A stretch of DNA of 64,000 bases from NCBI GenBank assembly GCA_964445985.1, contig CAYUMU010000006.1:78414-142413 (forward strand), written 5' to 3'. Numbering within the stretch: position 1 is the stretch's first letter; every line of letters starts with the position of its first letter. Under the pieces are notes generated by a model. That model did not search any database, was not told the DNA's origin, and saw only the letters and a program-made list of their open reading frames with translations. The position numbers and the translations under genes are program-made. Below are positions 45,018 to 53,559 of the stretch, one piece after another. This DNA is from CAYUMU01 sp964445985. GTDB lineage: Bacteria; Planctomycetota; Planctomycetia; Pirellulales; S012-138.

Positions 45018-46285
45018 CCGCCAGGCACTGGCTCTTTTGCCGGCAGCGGCACTTGTTCGCTGGAAACGAGATAGGCCACCAAGCCTTGGATCTCTTCCGG
45101 GGTGAAACGATCCAAAATGCCCTCGGGCATCATCGAAATGGCCGACGGCTCCAAGGCTTCGATTTCGCCCCGTTCGAGCGAGACAACTTCGTTCACCGTT
45201 TGCAGCACCACCACGTTGTCGTCTTCCCGACGAACAATGCCCGAGAGCAACCGCCCATCGGTGGTGAGAATGGTGGTGAGCTTGTAATCGCGGGCAATCA
45301 GCGCGCTGGGGTCGAGCAAGTTCTCCAGCAGGTAGTCGAGGTTCTTGCGGTTGGAGCCCGTCAAGTCAGGCCCCACGGTGCCACCTTCGCCAAACAGCTT
45401 GTGGCACTGGCCACAGATGCGGTTGTAAACCACGCGGCCCAACGAAGCGTCGGCCGATTGCAACTGGTCGAGCGTAAGTTGTGCCCGATAATGCGGCAGC
45501 AAATCCGCCTTTTGCCGCGACGTGGCCCGCACGGTTCCCCACACTTCCAGCAGGGTGCGATCGATCTGGGCATTCTTGAAGTTGCCCAATTGCCGGGCCG
45601 TGAACGCCGGCACATCGCCTCGGGGAACGATCCCCTTGCCCACGGCATGAAGCAACTCCAACGCCCAGGCCGGCCGCGAAGCCAACGTGTTCACGGCGTC
45701 ATTCCGTTCGGCGGGCGAAAGCTGGCTGTAGCGTTTGAGAATCGCCGGGGCGGTGTCGGAAACGTCGTAGGCTGCCAGCGACCGCAGGGCGTCGCCGCGC
45801 AAGGCCTTGTCGTCCAGCAAGGTCAGCAGGTGCGGAGCAATGCTGCTCACCCGCCGCTCGACGATCGCCGCCAGCGCCGCCTGGCGTTTCTCGGCGCTCA
45901 CGCTGGCATCGAGCGCGGTCTTGGTCAGCGAATCGACCGCGCGGGCGTCTCCGAACAACACGGCCAGTTCCAAGGCCAAAGCCTGCACGCGCGCGTCGGG
46001 GCTGGCCAATAGTCGCGGCCCCAGTTCCTTCCAAACAGGCGGCGCGGTGAGCGACTTGCGGCCCACCAGGGCTTCGCTGGCGCCCTTGAGAAGATCGTAT
46101 TGAAAGCTGGCATCGTCCACGCTGCCGATCACTTCGAGCACGGCCACCAGGCCTTCGCTGGCTTCATCGGCCGCGTGGGCGCGCGTGGCCAATGGAATGA
46201 AAACCAGCGCCAGCAAGCAGAGCGCAACCGCCAAGACGGCCAGCATGCGCCGATTCAAAAAGCTAGACATATCCACGTGCTTCAT
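45011..46285 (-). CDS. exported HEAT-like/cytochrome c protein
   Basis: 424 residues. Signal sequence in the first 40 residues (MLAVLAVALCLLALVF...THAAD type), helical HEAT-like middle part, and a C-terminal cytochrome c domain of the PVC type with CGQCH at 291-295, LTGSNRKNLDYLLENLLDPSA split by helices and SMMPEGIL supplying the axial Met. It begins 28 bp downstream of the dehydrogenase gene stop (46314), so the two form an operon and together equal the single fused protein at 39985. ATG 46270 is an alternative start. Confidence 0.88.
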   Translation of the reverse strand: MKHVDMSSFLNRRMLAVLAVALCLLALVFIPLATRAHAADEASEGLVAVLEVIGSVDDASFQYDLLKGASEALVGRKSLTAPPVWKELGPRLLASPDARVQALALELAVLFGDARAVDSLTKTALDASVSAEKRQAALAAIVERRVSSIAPHLLTLLDDKALRGDALRSLAAYDVSDTAPAILKRYSQLSPAERNDAVNTLASRPAWALELLHAVGKGIVPRGDVPAFTARQLGNFKNAQIDRTLLEVWGTVRATSRQKADLLPHYRAQLTLDQLQSADASLGRVVYNRICGQCHKLFGEGGTVGPDLTGSNRKNLDYLLENLLDPSALIARDYKLTTILTTDGRLLSGIVRREDDNVVVLQTVNEVVSLERGEIEALEPSAISMMPEGILDRFTPEEIQGLVAYLVSSEQVPLPAKEPVPGGD

Positions 46286-46313
46286 GAGAACAGGCGAGAT
46301 CAGTCAGGGTGGG

Positions 46314-48323
46314 CTATTTGGCAACCGCGCGGCGAGCAATATGCTGCCGAACCACCGGTAGCTTGCATTGGGCCGCCAGTCGCAACGCTCGGGCTTTGTC
46401 GGTGGGCACGAGCGGTTCAATCCCGTACCAAATCATCAACGGCAGGTTGGCGTCGGCCGCGTCTTCGGCATGCGCCGCCAGCGCGGCGGCGAGGTCCCAC
46501 CGCTGCTCGAGCGGCAACCGTTGCAGCGTGGAAGCCAGTTCGAGCCGCACCAGGGCCGAAGGATCGTTCGTAGCGAGGTCTTGGAACTTCGCCAGCAACT
46601 CGTCGCTCACGGCAGGCGAGGTCGACGGGTTGGGAGGCGTTTGGGCGATGGTGCCACCACGGCTCGGTTCGGCCAACAGGCGAACGGCCCACAGACGAAC
46701 GTGTTCGCTCTGGTGAGCGAGCTGCTCCCGCAGGAAGGCTTCATCGGCCGCCCCAATCACGTGCAAAGCCCACAGGACCCGCAGGTGTTGGCGATCGTCT
46801 TTCTGACTCGCGAACAGTTGCTTGAGTTGTTTGGCGGCGGCGGTCAGGTCTTGGCCCTCGGCGGCCCTTTCCTGCAGCAGACGCCGCGCCGTGCGCACGT
46901 GCCAATCGTTGGCATGGAGCTGCCGCTGCACCAGTTCTTCGTCGCTGGCATTGGCTAGCGGCAAACCGGCGGCAGGTGTCGGCTGGCCGTAGCTCACCTT
47001 GAAGATGCGGCCGCTCTCGTGGTGCGAACCGTGCTCGTCGCGCTCGTGGCACTCGCCCGTATCCGACCAGTCGATGATCCACATCGAGCCGTCAGGGCCA
47101 ACTTTGAAATTCAGCCCGCGAAACCATTCGTCGTTCGCAAAGAGGAAGTCGGGGGCGTGCCGGCCCACGTAGCCCGAGCCGTGCCGCTCCAGCGTATCAC
47201 GATTGAGCCGTTTGCCGTGAATATTGCCCATCAAAATGGAATTGCGATAGCTGGCCGGCCATTGATCGCCCAGGTAGATCATCGCCCCGGCGTGGGCGTG
47301 TCCGCCGCCCGCCGCGCTGTGGGCGCCTTGTCCGCCGCGGCTATCGGTCCACTTGCCGCCGCCCCAGTGCAGGTGGTCGGAACAGGCCGGAATCAGCGCG
47401 TACGAGTGGGGGTTGATGTCTTCGCCAAACATTCGCTCGTAATGGCCGCCTGGCACCAGGTGAAATAGATGGCTGATCACGCAGTTGGTAAAGAACGCCT
47501 GGCCGTGGTCGTCCCAGTCGAGCCCCCAGGGATTCGTGGTGCCGTTGGCCACGACTTCAAACACTTCTCGGGTTGGGTGATAACGCCACACCGAGCAATT
47601 GAGTTCCACGCGCTCCGCGTCGCTGGCCCCCGGTTTGCCCACCTTGGAAGGCGCCGTGATGCCGTTCATGCCGTACAGCCAACCGTCCGGCCCCCACGAC
47701 AGTCCATTGAGCACGTTATGCACGCCCTTGTTGGACCAACCGTCGAGCACCACTTGCGGCGGGCCATCGGGCACGTCGTCACCATTGGCGTCGGGGATGA
47801 AATACAGGTTCGGGGCGCAGCAGGCCCAAACGCCGCCGAAGCCCACCTCCAAACCGGTCAGGTAATTGCCCTGGTCCCAAAAGACCTTGCGGCTGTCGAA
47901 GCGGCCATCGCCATCGGTGTCTTCAAAAACGAGGATGCGATCGTGGCCGGTCTCTTGCCAAACGGGGTACGAGTAGCACTCCGCCACCCAGAGGCGTCCA
48001 CGGTCGTCGATGGTAAACCCGATCGGCTGGCGAACCTCAGGCTCCGCGGCCGAAAGCACCACTTGAAAGCCTTCGGGCACCGTCATCGCGGCCGCCGCTT
48101 TGTCCGCCGGCAGCGGCTCTTTCTGGGTGATTTCCAGATCGATGCGGCCCGACTTGGGATCGACCTTGGGCGGCTTGACCACCTCGGGCTTCTTGGGAGC
48201 GGCCGACGACGAGGGCTGCTCGGCGTGGGGCGCTTGGTTGCTGGCCAACAGCAGGCCGAGCCCCGCCAACAGCATGAGCACTCCCATGGCCTGGCACCGG
48301 GAGCGGGTGAGTCGCTTACGCAT
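46314..48323 (-). CDS. PVC-type membrane-bound dehydrogenase with HEAT repeats
   Basis: 669 residues; signal peptide (MGVLMLLAGLGLLLASNQA within the first 35). Propeller dehydrogenase domain at about 70-470 (FTIDDRGRLWVAECYSYP, FEDTDGDGRFDSRKVFWDQG, NGLSWGPDGWLYG, WIIDWSDTGECHERD), then HEAT repeats to the end. It lacks the C-terminal cytochrome of the 39985 protein; that domain is encoded by the next gene. Likely a periplasmic oxidoreductase acting on carbohydrate-like substrates with the adjacent cytochrome as electron acceptor. Confidence 0.9.
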   Translation of the reverse strand: MRKRLTRSRCQAMGVLMLLAGLGLLLASNQAPHAEQPSSSAAPKKPEVVKPPKVDPKSGRIDLEITQKEPLPADKAAAAMTVPEGFQVVLSAAEPEVRQPIGFTIDDRGRLWVAECYSYPVWQETGHDRILVFEDTDGDGRFDSRKVFWDQGNYLTGLEVGFGGVWACCAPNLYFIPDANGDDVPDGPPQVVLDGWSNKGVHNVLNGLSWGPDGWLYGMNGITAPSKVGKPGASDAERVELNCSVWRYHPTREVFEVVANGTTNPWGLDWDDHGQAFFTNCVISHLFHLVPGGHYERMFGEDINPHSYALIPACSDHLHWGGGKWTDSRGGQGAHSAAGGGHAHAGAMIYLGDQWPASYRNSILMGNIHGKRLNRDTLERHGSGYVGRHAPDFLFANDEWFRGLNFKVGPDGSMWIIDWSDTGECHERDEHGSHHESGRIFKVSYGQPTPAAGLPLANASDEELVQRQLHANDWHVRTARRLLQERAAEGQDLTAAAKQLKQLFASQKDDRQHLRVLWALHVIGAADEAFLREQLAHQSEHVRLWAVRLLAEPSRGGTIAQTPPNPSTSPAVSDELLAKFQDLATNDPSALVRLELASTLQRLPLEQRWDLAAALAAHAEDAADANLPLMIWYGIEPLVPTDKARALRLAAQCKLPVVRQHIARRAVAK

Positions 48324-48336
48324 GAAATTCTCTCTT

Positions 48337-48368
48337 CAGCGGGACGGGTGGAATCGAACCACCGCTGG
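48337..48368 (-). other. tRNA 3'-half-like fragment
   Basis: Minus-strand text reads ggtgg-ttcgatt-ccacc, a perfect 5-bp T-arm with a standard T-loop, followed by cgtcccgc, a 3' acceptor strand. No matching 5' acceptor (gcgggacg) or canonical D- and anticodon arms are found upstream, so this is a tRNA remnant or chance mimic rather than a gene. It sits just before the dehydrogenase start. Confidence 0.4.
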
Positions 48369-48498
48369 ACCGGGGGGCGACAGTCAGACAAAGCATACGC
48401 CAAGACCGCGGGGTAGCAGGGTAAAGGCCGTGGGGTTCGATTGTACTTGAAGGCGCATCCAATGCCAGAAATTGCCAGAATCCAGTCGCAAAAACCCT

Positions 48499-48540
48499 CT
48501 TCCCACCAGCCCCTAGCCACCAACCCCCTACCCCTTCCTC
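48499..48540. repeat. CTAG/GGGGCTGG low-complexity spacer, copy 5
   Basis: ttcccaccagcccctagcca followed by ccaaccccctacccc, next to the stop codon of the GspE-like gene. Confidence 0.45.
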
Positions 48541-48543
48541 CCG

Positions 48544-49899
48544 CTACTTCTTAGCCGCCGGCCCGCGCAGCAGGCCAATCCGGTCGATCTCGCGGAAATC
48601 GGTGATGCCGCGGCACACCGCGGTGATGGCCCGCTCGCGAATGCCGATGTAGCCCGCCTGACGGCAGGCGGCAAGAAATGTCTGCGGATCCTTGGCGGCC
48701 AGCAGCGCCTTGCGCACCGCGTCGTTCACCACCAGCAATTCATAAACCGACGTTCGTCCCCGATAGCCCAACCCATTGCAGCCAGGGCAAACCGGGGGAG
48801 GTTGCGGTTGATCTTCGGGCTTGAGCGTGGGATTGAGCGGCGGGGCCGGCGGCGGGCCTTGCTGATAGAAACCGGTGACCTTGCCCTTGGGAATGGCCAA
48901 CTGCTGGATGATCTGCGGGGGGGCCGGCTGAAACGCTTTGCATTCCTCGCACAGTTTGCGGATGACCCGCACATTGAGCACGGCCTTGATGTTCTTGGCC
49001 AGGGCCTCGCGCGAAACCTTGGCGTCGCCGGGGCCTTTCAACGACAGCAAACTGAACAGCGCCTCGGGGGCCGACGCCGGACCTTGGATGCCCAGGATGA
49101 TGCGCCGGTCTTCCTTGGGCTGATCCAGCAGCAGGTTGAGCGAGCCGGCGTTGATCGCATGGCGGCAGCAAATCACGTCCGGGTATTTCCGCAGCATGGC
49201 GGGCAGCACATCCAGCGGCGATTGCCCCAGGCTGCTGTTGAACAGGTTCACGGGGGCATTATCCACCGCAAGTTCCGGGCGATGCGCGTCTTCAATGGCT
49301 TCGGTATTCAGCAGGTAGCGGTCGACCATCCGCACCGTGTTGTTGTAGGCGGTGCTATACCCGCTCTTGGGAGGGCCGGAAACCGCCACCACGCCTTTTT
49401 CGGCCAGGGCGGCCTTGAGCTGCGCGGCCATCAGCGGAGTCATACCGGCCTCGACCAGCTTTTCGGGCGGTTTGTGGCCATAATCGAACTGCAGCATCAG
49501 CCGTTCGCCTTGGGCCGCGGTTTGGCTGATCACGTGGCAACCGATCTTCTTCCGCTTTCGCTGCAGCTCAAAATCGCCCTCTTGCATGGGCCGTGGGGCG
49601 GCGAGATCGAAACCGGCATGCACCTTCAAGATGGCGAGGACCGTCGCGCCAAACTCGCGATCCAACCCCCCGGCCTCGTGGGTCACGCCGTCGATCAGGT
49701 AGTGCATCTGCGCGCCGGCGCCCGTCAGGGTAAAGGTCAGCGAATCGGCCCTGGCCGCGAGCGCGGCATCCACCGTGGTGCGAACGCTGACCAGGAGCAT
49801 AACATCGATGTCGGGAAGCTTGGCCTTGGTGACAAACTTCGTGGCCGGCTCAACATAATCCAGTGCGGCCTTTTTTTTCTTCTTGCTGAACCAACCCAA
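48544..49899 (-). CDS. GspE/PilB-like protein with degenerate ATPase motifs
   Basis: TTG 49899 is chosen as start because AAAGGG lies six bases upstream; 451 residues. N-terminal Lys-rich stretch, an N1-like region, then the GspE core. The P-loop reads GPPKSGYST at about 175-183 where active enzymes have GPTGSGKTT: the ATP-binding Lys is Tyr. The Walker B site (canonical GEIRD) reads CRHAIN and the His box is lost. The four zinc cysteines (CEEC and CPGC) and the C-terminal RGRTSVYELL domain are kept. It is probably a non-hydrolysing structural partner in a type II secretion or type IV pilus-like system, none of which is encoded nearby. Confidence 0.8.
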   Translation of the reverse strand: MGWFSKKKKKAALDYVEPATKFVTKAKLPDIDVMLLVSVRTTVDAALAARADSLTFTLTGAGAQMHYLIDGVTHEAGGLDREFGATVLAILKVHAGFDLAAPRPMQEGDFELQRKRKKIGCHVISQTAAQGERLMLQFDYGHKPPEKLVEAGMTPLMAAQLKAALAEKGVVAVSGPPKSGYSTAYNNTVRMVDRYLLNTEAIEDAHRPELAVDNAPVNLFNSSLGQSPLDVLPAMLRKYPDVICCRHAINAGSLNLLLDQPKEDRRIILGIQGPASAPEALFSLLSLKGPGDAKVSREALAKNIKAVLNVRVIRKLCEECKAFQPAPPQIIQQLAIPKGKVTGFYQQGPPPAPPLNPTLKPEDQPQPPPVCPGCNGLGYRGRTSVYELLVVNDAVRKALLAAKDPQTFLAACRQAGYIGIRERAITAVCRGITDFREIDRIGLLRGPAAKK

Positions 49900-50214
49900 C
49901 GTGGGCCCTTTCGTCGCAGAGAGAATGCCCCCCACCTGCTGCAAATACCCGCAACCGCGCGCGATTCCCTAGGATTCGATCATACTCCCTGGCGATTCAG
50001 CCACAAGCGGGCTGGCGGAAGGAAGGAGGTCGCCCGCAGGGCAGGTCTTGCCGAGGCCGCCCTCGAACCGGCAGTTGCCTTACTTCGCCGGCCATTTTGC
50101 ACCCAGGCCGAACAACCGGCTCAAGTTGATGCGGCAGTTCAGCACCGCTATCTTGAGAAAAAACCCATCCCAGGCCGTACAACTTAGCGGGAATGTTCGC
50201 TGTCGGAGTTCATC
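49900..50214. other. divergent region before the cassette-like array
   Basis: 315 bases between the GspE-like start (minus) and the first orphan gene (plus). An AAGGAAGGAGG-like purine run is present at 50020-50030 without a following frame. No integrase, no promoter that can be named, no further gene. Confidence 0.4.
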
Positions 50215-50757
50215 GTGGAATGGACGCTCTGGTTCGTGACGTACAACGGGATGGGCGGACACCCCGTCCTGTCCTTTGCTCCTGATATTCTGCTGGCTGC
50301 GGAAAGCCGTTCGTTCGGCCCTGCGATTGACGAGTTTGAGATTTACGCCCACGTCGAATCGGCGCCGGGTGCAGCGCCCGGGTTGGATGTATGGATGAGG
50401 CGATTCCAAGATAACCTCCCAACATTGCCCAAGGCGTGGTTCCGCCGCAAGCAGAAAAGGGTTGAGATCGCGTATCACAGCCACCTCGGATGCGTGGAGG
50501 ACTTGTTAGGCGGTAGTTTTGCCGCGAAAAAAGTCCCAGATGTCGAGATGCTGCGCCGAACGTGTGAAGAAGTCGCCGCGGCATTGCCATTGCTGAAGAG
50601 CTGTATGAAACCCACCGATGACTTTGACGTCGGCGCTTTTCTTGGTCATGCCGAGGCAAAGACCATCGAGCTTCGCGCCGCAGACGATGATGAGTTGTTG
50701 CGTCGCCTGTCAAAGGCGCACGCCGCCGAACAAGATCGCCTCGCACGGATAAAGTAG
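50215..50757 (+). CDS. orphan gene 1 of cassette-like array (180 aa)
   Basis: GTG start at 50215 (VEWTLWFVTYNGMGG). Soluble, acidic C-terminus. No domain recognised. It is the first of seven same-strand small genes to 54227. The spacer after it (103 bp) ends gtgaactgcgtcgttagcg, which matches the R'-like end of the attC-like site at 52373-52469. Confidence 0.65.
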   Translation: MEWTLWFVTYNGMGGHPVLSFAPDILLAAESRSFGPAIDEFEIYAHVESAPGAAPGLDVWMRRFQDNLPTLPKAWFRRKQKRVEIAYHSHLGCVEDLLGGSFAAKKVPDVEMLRRTCEEVAAALPLLKSCMKPTDDFDVGAFLGHAEAKTIELRAADDDELLRRLSKAHAAEQDRLARIK

Positions 50758-50831
50758 CGCGGCAACACCGAATCAGAATCGGCCGTATGACAGTTTTTCG
50801 TAGTATTCTGTCTCACTCGTTGCGTCCGTGC

Positions 50832-50850
50832 GTGAACTGCGTCGTTAGCG
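50832..50850 (+). repeat. attC-like 3' end before orphan gene 2
   Basis: gtgaactgcgtcgttagcg, closely related to gtgaacgcagtcgttatgt at 52451-52469. The gttagcg core lies ten bases before the next start codon, where the recombination point of an integron cassette would be. The matching 5' arm is only weakly recognisable. Confidence 0.4.
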
Positions 50851-50860
50851 GATAAGAATC

Positions 50861-51388
50861 ATGGACCACGCACGGTTCTGGCAAGTCATTGAGACAGCCT
50901 GTTGCTCCGATCCGAGTTCAGCGGAAGAGTGGGACCAGCGACTTGCCGAAGCGCTGATTCAACTTCCTGCCGACGAGATCATCGAATGGAATCACATATT
51001 TGACCGCCTTGCCAAGTCGGCCTACACGACCGATCTTTGGGCAGCAGCCTATCTCATCAATGGCGGTGCGTCCGATGACGGCTTCTACTATTTCCGCTGC
51101 TGGCTCATTGGGATGGGCAGAGACATTTATGGCAGGGCTATGGCCGACCCGGATACACTGGCAGACGTCGCCAGTCCAAGCTGGGATGCTGATGGTATTG
51201 ACGCCGAGGCGGAGATTTACGCTGCGGCCCATCGAGCCTGGATGCAGGTCACCGGTGAGCCTGACACGGCCGCCTATCCCGCGCGTAGTGAAACAACAAC
51301 GCTGGTTGGCCAAGACTGGGATTTCCGCGACGAACGCTTGATGAGGCAACACTTGCCACGGCTCTCGGCCGTTTATGAAGGCAGATAG
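50861..51388 (+). CDS. DUF4240-domain protein, orphan gene 2
   Basis: 175 residues. The DUF4240 pattern is visible: MDHARFWQVIE start, EWNHIFDRLAKSAYTTDLWAAAYLINGG, DDGFYYFRCWLIGMGRDIY (given here in parts) and the later ADVASPSWD. Proteins of this family are cytoplasmic, of unknown function and are often found in polymorphic-toxin immunity or cassette contexts. It is the best recognisable member of the array. Confidence 0.75.
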   Translation: MDHARFWQVIETACCSDPSSAEEWDQRLAEALIQLPADEIIEWNHIFDRLAKSAYTTDLWAAAYLINGGASDDGFYYFRCWLIGMGRDIYGRAMADPDTLADVASPSWDADGIDAEAEIYAAAHRAWMQVTGEPDTAAYPARSETTTLVGQDWDFRDERLMRQHLPRLSAVYEGR

Positions 51389-51820
51389 AAACATTAAGCC
51401 AAGGCCTGCCAGCCGGCAACCGTTGCACACAAGCGCGGGGCAGGCGTGACGGTTTGGCGAGTTGCGTGTCTTTCTCAGCCCGCTCTGAGCCCGCAAGCTA
51501 AAGGGGTCCGCTGCAGCTTTCCGCTGATGAGTCCGCTCTCGCCGAAACCGCCCTCGGGCCGGCAGCAAACCCACACCGCCGGCCAGTTTGGCAACAAAAT
51601 GTGGGGGCGAAGCTATTCGTGGCTGGGGGCGTTTTTGGTCAAAACTAAACGTGGCAGCAGCGCGGCGCCTTTCATAGAATACGTCACGGCCATGATGACG
51701 CTCGGACAACGACGATTTACACGCATGTTTAGAAGCGGAACTGGCGCGGCGCTCGCAGCCAATAGCCTGGCGGATTCTGATTTCCGAATAACGTGCGCAT
51801 GTTATTGAGAACTTGTTCAA
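51389..51820. other. spacer between orphan genes 2 and 3
   Basis: 432 bases. Its last part is spacer repeat S, which continues into gene 3. A frame across 51446-51808 has no coding character and resembles the repeat in translation. It is longer than a typical attC, so if this is a cassette array one cassette here has lost its gene or carries extra repeat. Confidence 0.4.
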
Positions 51821-51835
51821 ATGAACAGTAGTTAT
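51785..51835. repeat. spacer repeat S, copy 2
   Basis: cgaataacgtgcgcatgtta, then ttgagaacttgttcaaatg and aacagtagttat, running into orphan gene 3. Confidence 0.7.
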
Positions 51836-52378
51836 CCCGCTACAGGAGGACGCACGATACCAGCAAACAACTCCCACGACTTGCGGCCTTTATCGCTCAG
51901 CGCGCGGATCGCGATTGCGCTCCATCTTTTCCGGGGCTACTGCAACCGGCGCGGCTTGGATCATCTGGAGATTAATCGCTTCGTGGAGCACCTCTGGGAG
52001 TTCATCGCGTTACCGGTTGGCGGTGGCGGGTTTGAGCCGTGGAGGAAACGGGAGCCGTCTCTTACGCACGTCGGACTCGGCGATGACTATCCGCCAGATT
52101 TTGAAGCGGTGCTGAGGGTGGCTGGTGTGAGTGCGGCGGAGTTCAGGCAGGTTTTAGCATTCACCACCGAAGTGCTGTATTCCAGCATGTACGCGGCGGC
52201 TGATGAGCAGGGCTCTCGGCGATACCTATCGGAGTTGGCGAGCGTCGCCGAATCGGTTGGAGTCGAGTGGCCGGACATGAATTGTTTCGCCGGCTCCAAA
52301 TGGTCCGATGGTCACGGCTGGGGCAAACGTCCATCGGAGCGAGAATTGGCCGAGTGGAAGAGTGCGGGTCGCGGCTAA
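51821..52378 (+). CDS. orphan gene 3 (185 aa)
   Basis: Begins MNSSY inside spacer repeat S; the unique part starts about residue 6. A soluble, helical protein (SARIAIALHLFRGYC, RFVEHLWEFIAL, AEFRQVLAFTTEVLYSSMYAA). No family recognised. Its stop codon TAA (52376-52378) lies within the left core of the attC-like site that follows, an arrangement seen in integron cassettes. Confidence 0.65.
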   Translation: MNSSYPATGGRTIPANNSHDLRPLSLSARIAIALHLFRGYCNRRGLDHLEINRFVEHLWEFIALPVGGGGFEPWRKREPSLTHVGLGDDYPPDFEAVLRVAGVSAAEFRQVLAFTTEVLYSSMYAAADEQGSRRYLSELASVAESVGVEWPDMNCFAGSKWSDGHGWGKRPSERELAEWKSAGRG

Positions 52379-52469
52379 GAAAGCGTTGCACCTTACCGCG
52401 GCGGCACTACGGTTTTTCGAGATTCATCGTCTCACCAGCCGCCGCGGCAGGTGAACGCAGTCGTTATGT
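52373..52469 (+). repeat. attC-like recombination-site hairpin
   Basis: Arms 52383-52405 (gcgttgcacct-ta-ccgcggcggc) and 52438-52458 (gccgccgcgg-c-aggtgaacgc) pair over about 20 bp with one unpaired G (52388) in the left arm, resembling the extrahelical bases of attC sites. The left end ggctaag overlaps the stop codon of gene 3 and the right end carries gttatgt (R'-like GTTRRRY, two departures), 16 bp before the next ATG. Total 97 bp, within the attC size range. Confidence 0.5.
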
Positions 52470-52485
52470 GGCTTGGTGAATAACC

Positions 52486-52986
52486 ATGACTCTGGCCGAT
52501 CGTCTTATCGCAGTCTCCATGTCGGACTTCCCCTTAAAATGGCGTTTTACCGACCCGAAATACGACGTATTGCCACCCGAACATTTGGCACGGATTCACC
52601 CACTCGACAATCAATCCGCTGGACTCATCTGGAAGTTGATCCTTGATTCCGGCATTCACACGGCCGACCCTTTCAAACCTGGATTCTTCCGTCATCACGA
52701 ATCGACGATTGTTGGAGATTCGCATGGCAATCCAGACGAAGGTGCTCGAATCCGCAAATGGCTATTCCGTTGTGCAATTCCTTTCGAGCACACCGTTTTT
52801 CTTTCGTGGCAACCAACATGGTCAATCAAAACAACATGGAAAATGTTGGTAAAATACTGGACGTCGTTTTACTACCCGATTTCGGATGATCTGTCAGTCA
52901 TTGACGAATCACTTGATTGGTGCGTATTGTTCCACCATGAGCACGAAATTCACTTTGGCACAAATCGATCTCGAACCGCCAAATAA
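52486..52986 (+). CDS. orphan gene 4 (166 aa)
   Basis: MTLADRLIAVSMSDFPLKW opens a soluble protein rich in Trp, His and Phe (WLFRCAIPFEHTVFLSWQP, SFYYPISDDLS). AT content is higher than in flanking housekeeping genes, which suggests foreign origin. No family recognised. Confidence 0.65.
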   Translation: MTLADRLIAVSMSDFPLKWRFTDPKYDVLPPEHLARIHPLDNQSAGLIWKLILDSGIHTADPFKPGFFRHHESTIVGDSHGNPDEGARIRKWLFRCAIPFEHTVFLSWQPTWSIKTTWKMLVKYWTSFYYPISDDLSVIDESLDWCVLFHHEHEIHFGTNRSRTAK

Positions 52987-53171
52987 CAAACGGTCGGGTG
53001 GCACCTGAGTTTACGAAGGGCGTGGTTGGGGGCGCATGCCGGGGCGGCCTTGCTCTGGACAGCGACGTCGAAGCGCAAGACAACGGTCGGATGTGCGGCG
53101 CCTGGCGGGCTTTGGCCAAAGTCCGCTGCCGCCACGCCCTTCGCTGGGGCTCAGGGACGTGCCACACGTCC
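52987..53171. repeat. spacer with long inverted repeat after gene 4
   Basis: An inverted pair cgaagggcgtgg (53017-53028) / ccacgcccttcg (53133-53144) encloses about 104 bases. An acgtcgaagc-rich centre and the direct repeat acggtcgg (52991 and 53083) occur inside. This is longer than a canonical attC, but has the same layout: stop codon, hairpin, then the next start. Confidence 0.4.
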
Positions 53172-53222
53172 CGAATAACGTGCGCAGGTTATTGAGAACT
53201 TTTTCGAATAAACAGTAGTTAT
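53172..53222. repeat. spacer repeat S, copy 3
   Basis: cgaataacgtgcgcaggtta, then ttgagaactttttcgaataa and acagtagttat; its last two bases are the first two of the next start codon. Confidence 0.7.
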
Positions 53223-53559
53223 GCCTCGTCGGCCGTCACGACGTACACTCGCTCTACTGGTCGCGGTCGCCGCATGCGTCGCGATCGTCCTCCTCGCGCG
53301 CGCCTGGATGTGGCCCTCCGAGAATGCGCTTGTGGGCCAGACGGAGGCCGCGATCCACAGTCGGTATGGGCAACCGAAGCATGAGTTTGCAGGCCACTAC
53401 GGGCTTCCCCCTCTCGCTTGGACGCAGCAGTTCAAAGGCGAGGTTAAGAGCGGGGTTTTCGGAAGGCTCGGAGGTGAGGTTTACGTGACGTTCGAGAAGC
53501 GCAACGGGCAGTGGGTGGTGATCTCGAACTCGTATCTTCCGCGCGGTGCGGCGTTTTGA
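53221..53559 (+). CDS. orphan gene 5, single-pass membrane protein (112 aa)
   Basis: ATG 53221 is formed by the end of spacer repeat S (gttATGcc). N-terminal signal anchor (LALLVAVAACVAIVLLARAW), then an exported region whose LVGQTEAAIHSRYGQPKHE resembles the SmpA/OmlA (BamE)-like repeat used by small exported lipoproteins and inhibitors. Function unknown. Confidence 0.65.
   Translation: MPRRPSRRTLALLVAVAACVAIVLLARAWMWPSENALVGQTEAAIHSRYGQPKHEFAGHYGLPPLAWTQQFKGEVKSGVFGRLGGEVYVTFEKRNGQWVVISNSYLPRGAAF

Noticed and set aside
51446..51808. Possible extra gene between orphan genes 2 and 3
   Set aside because: Its 3' part translates the spacer repeat and the composition is not protein-like.
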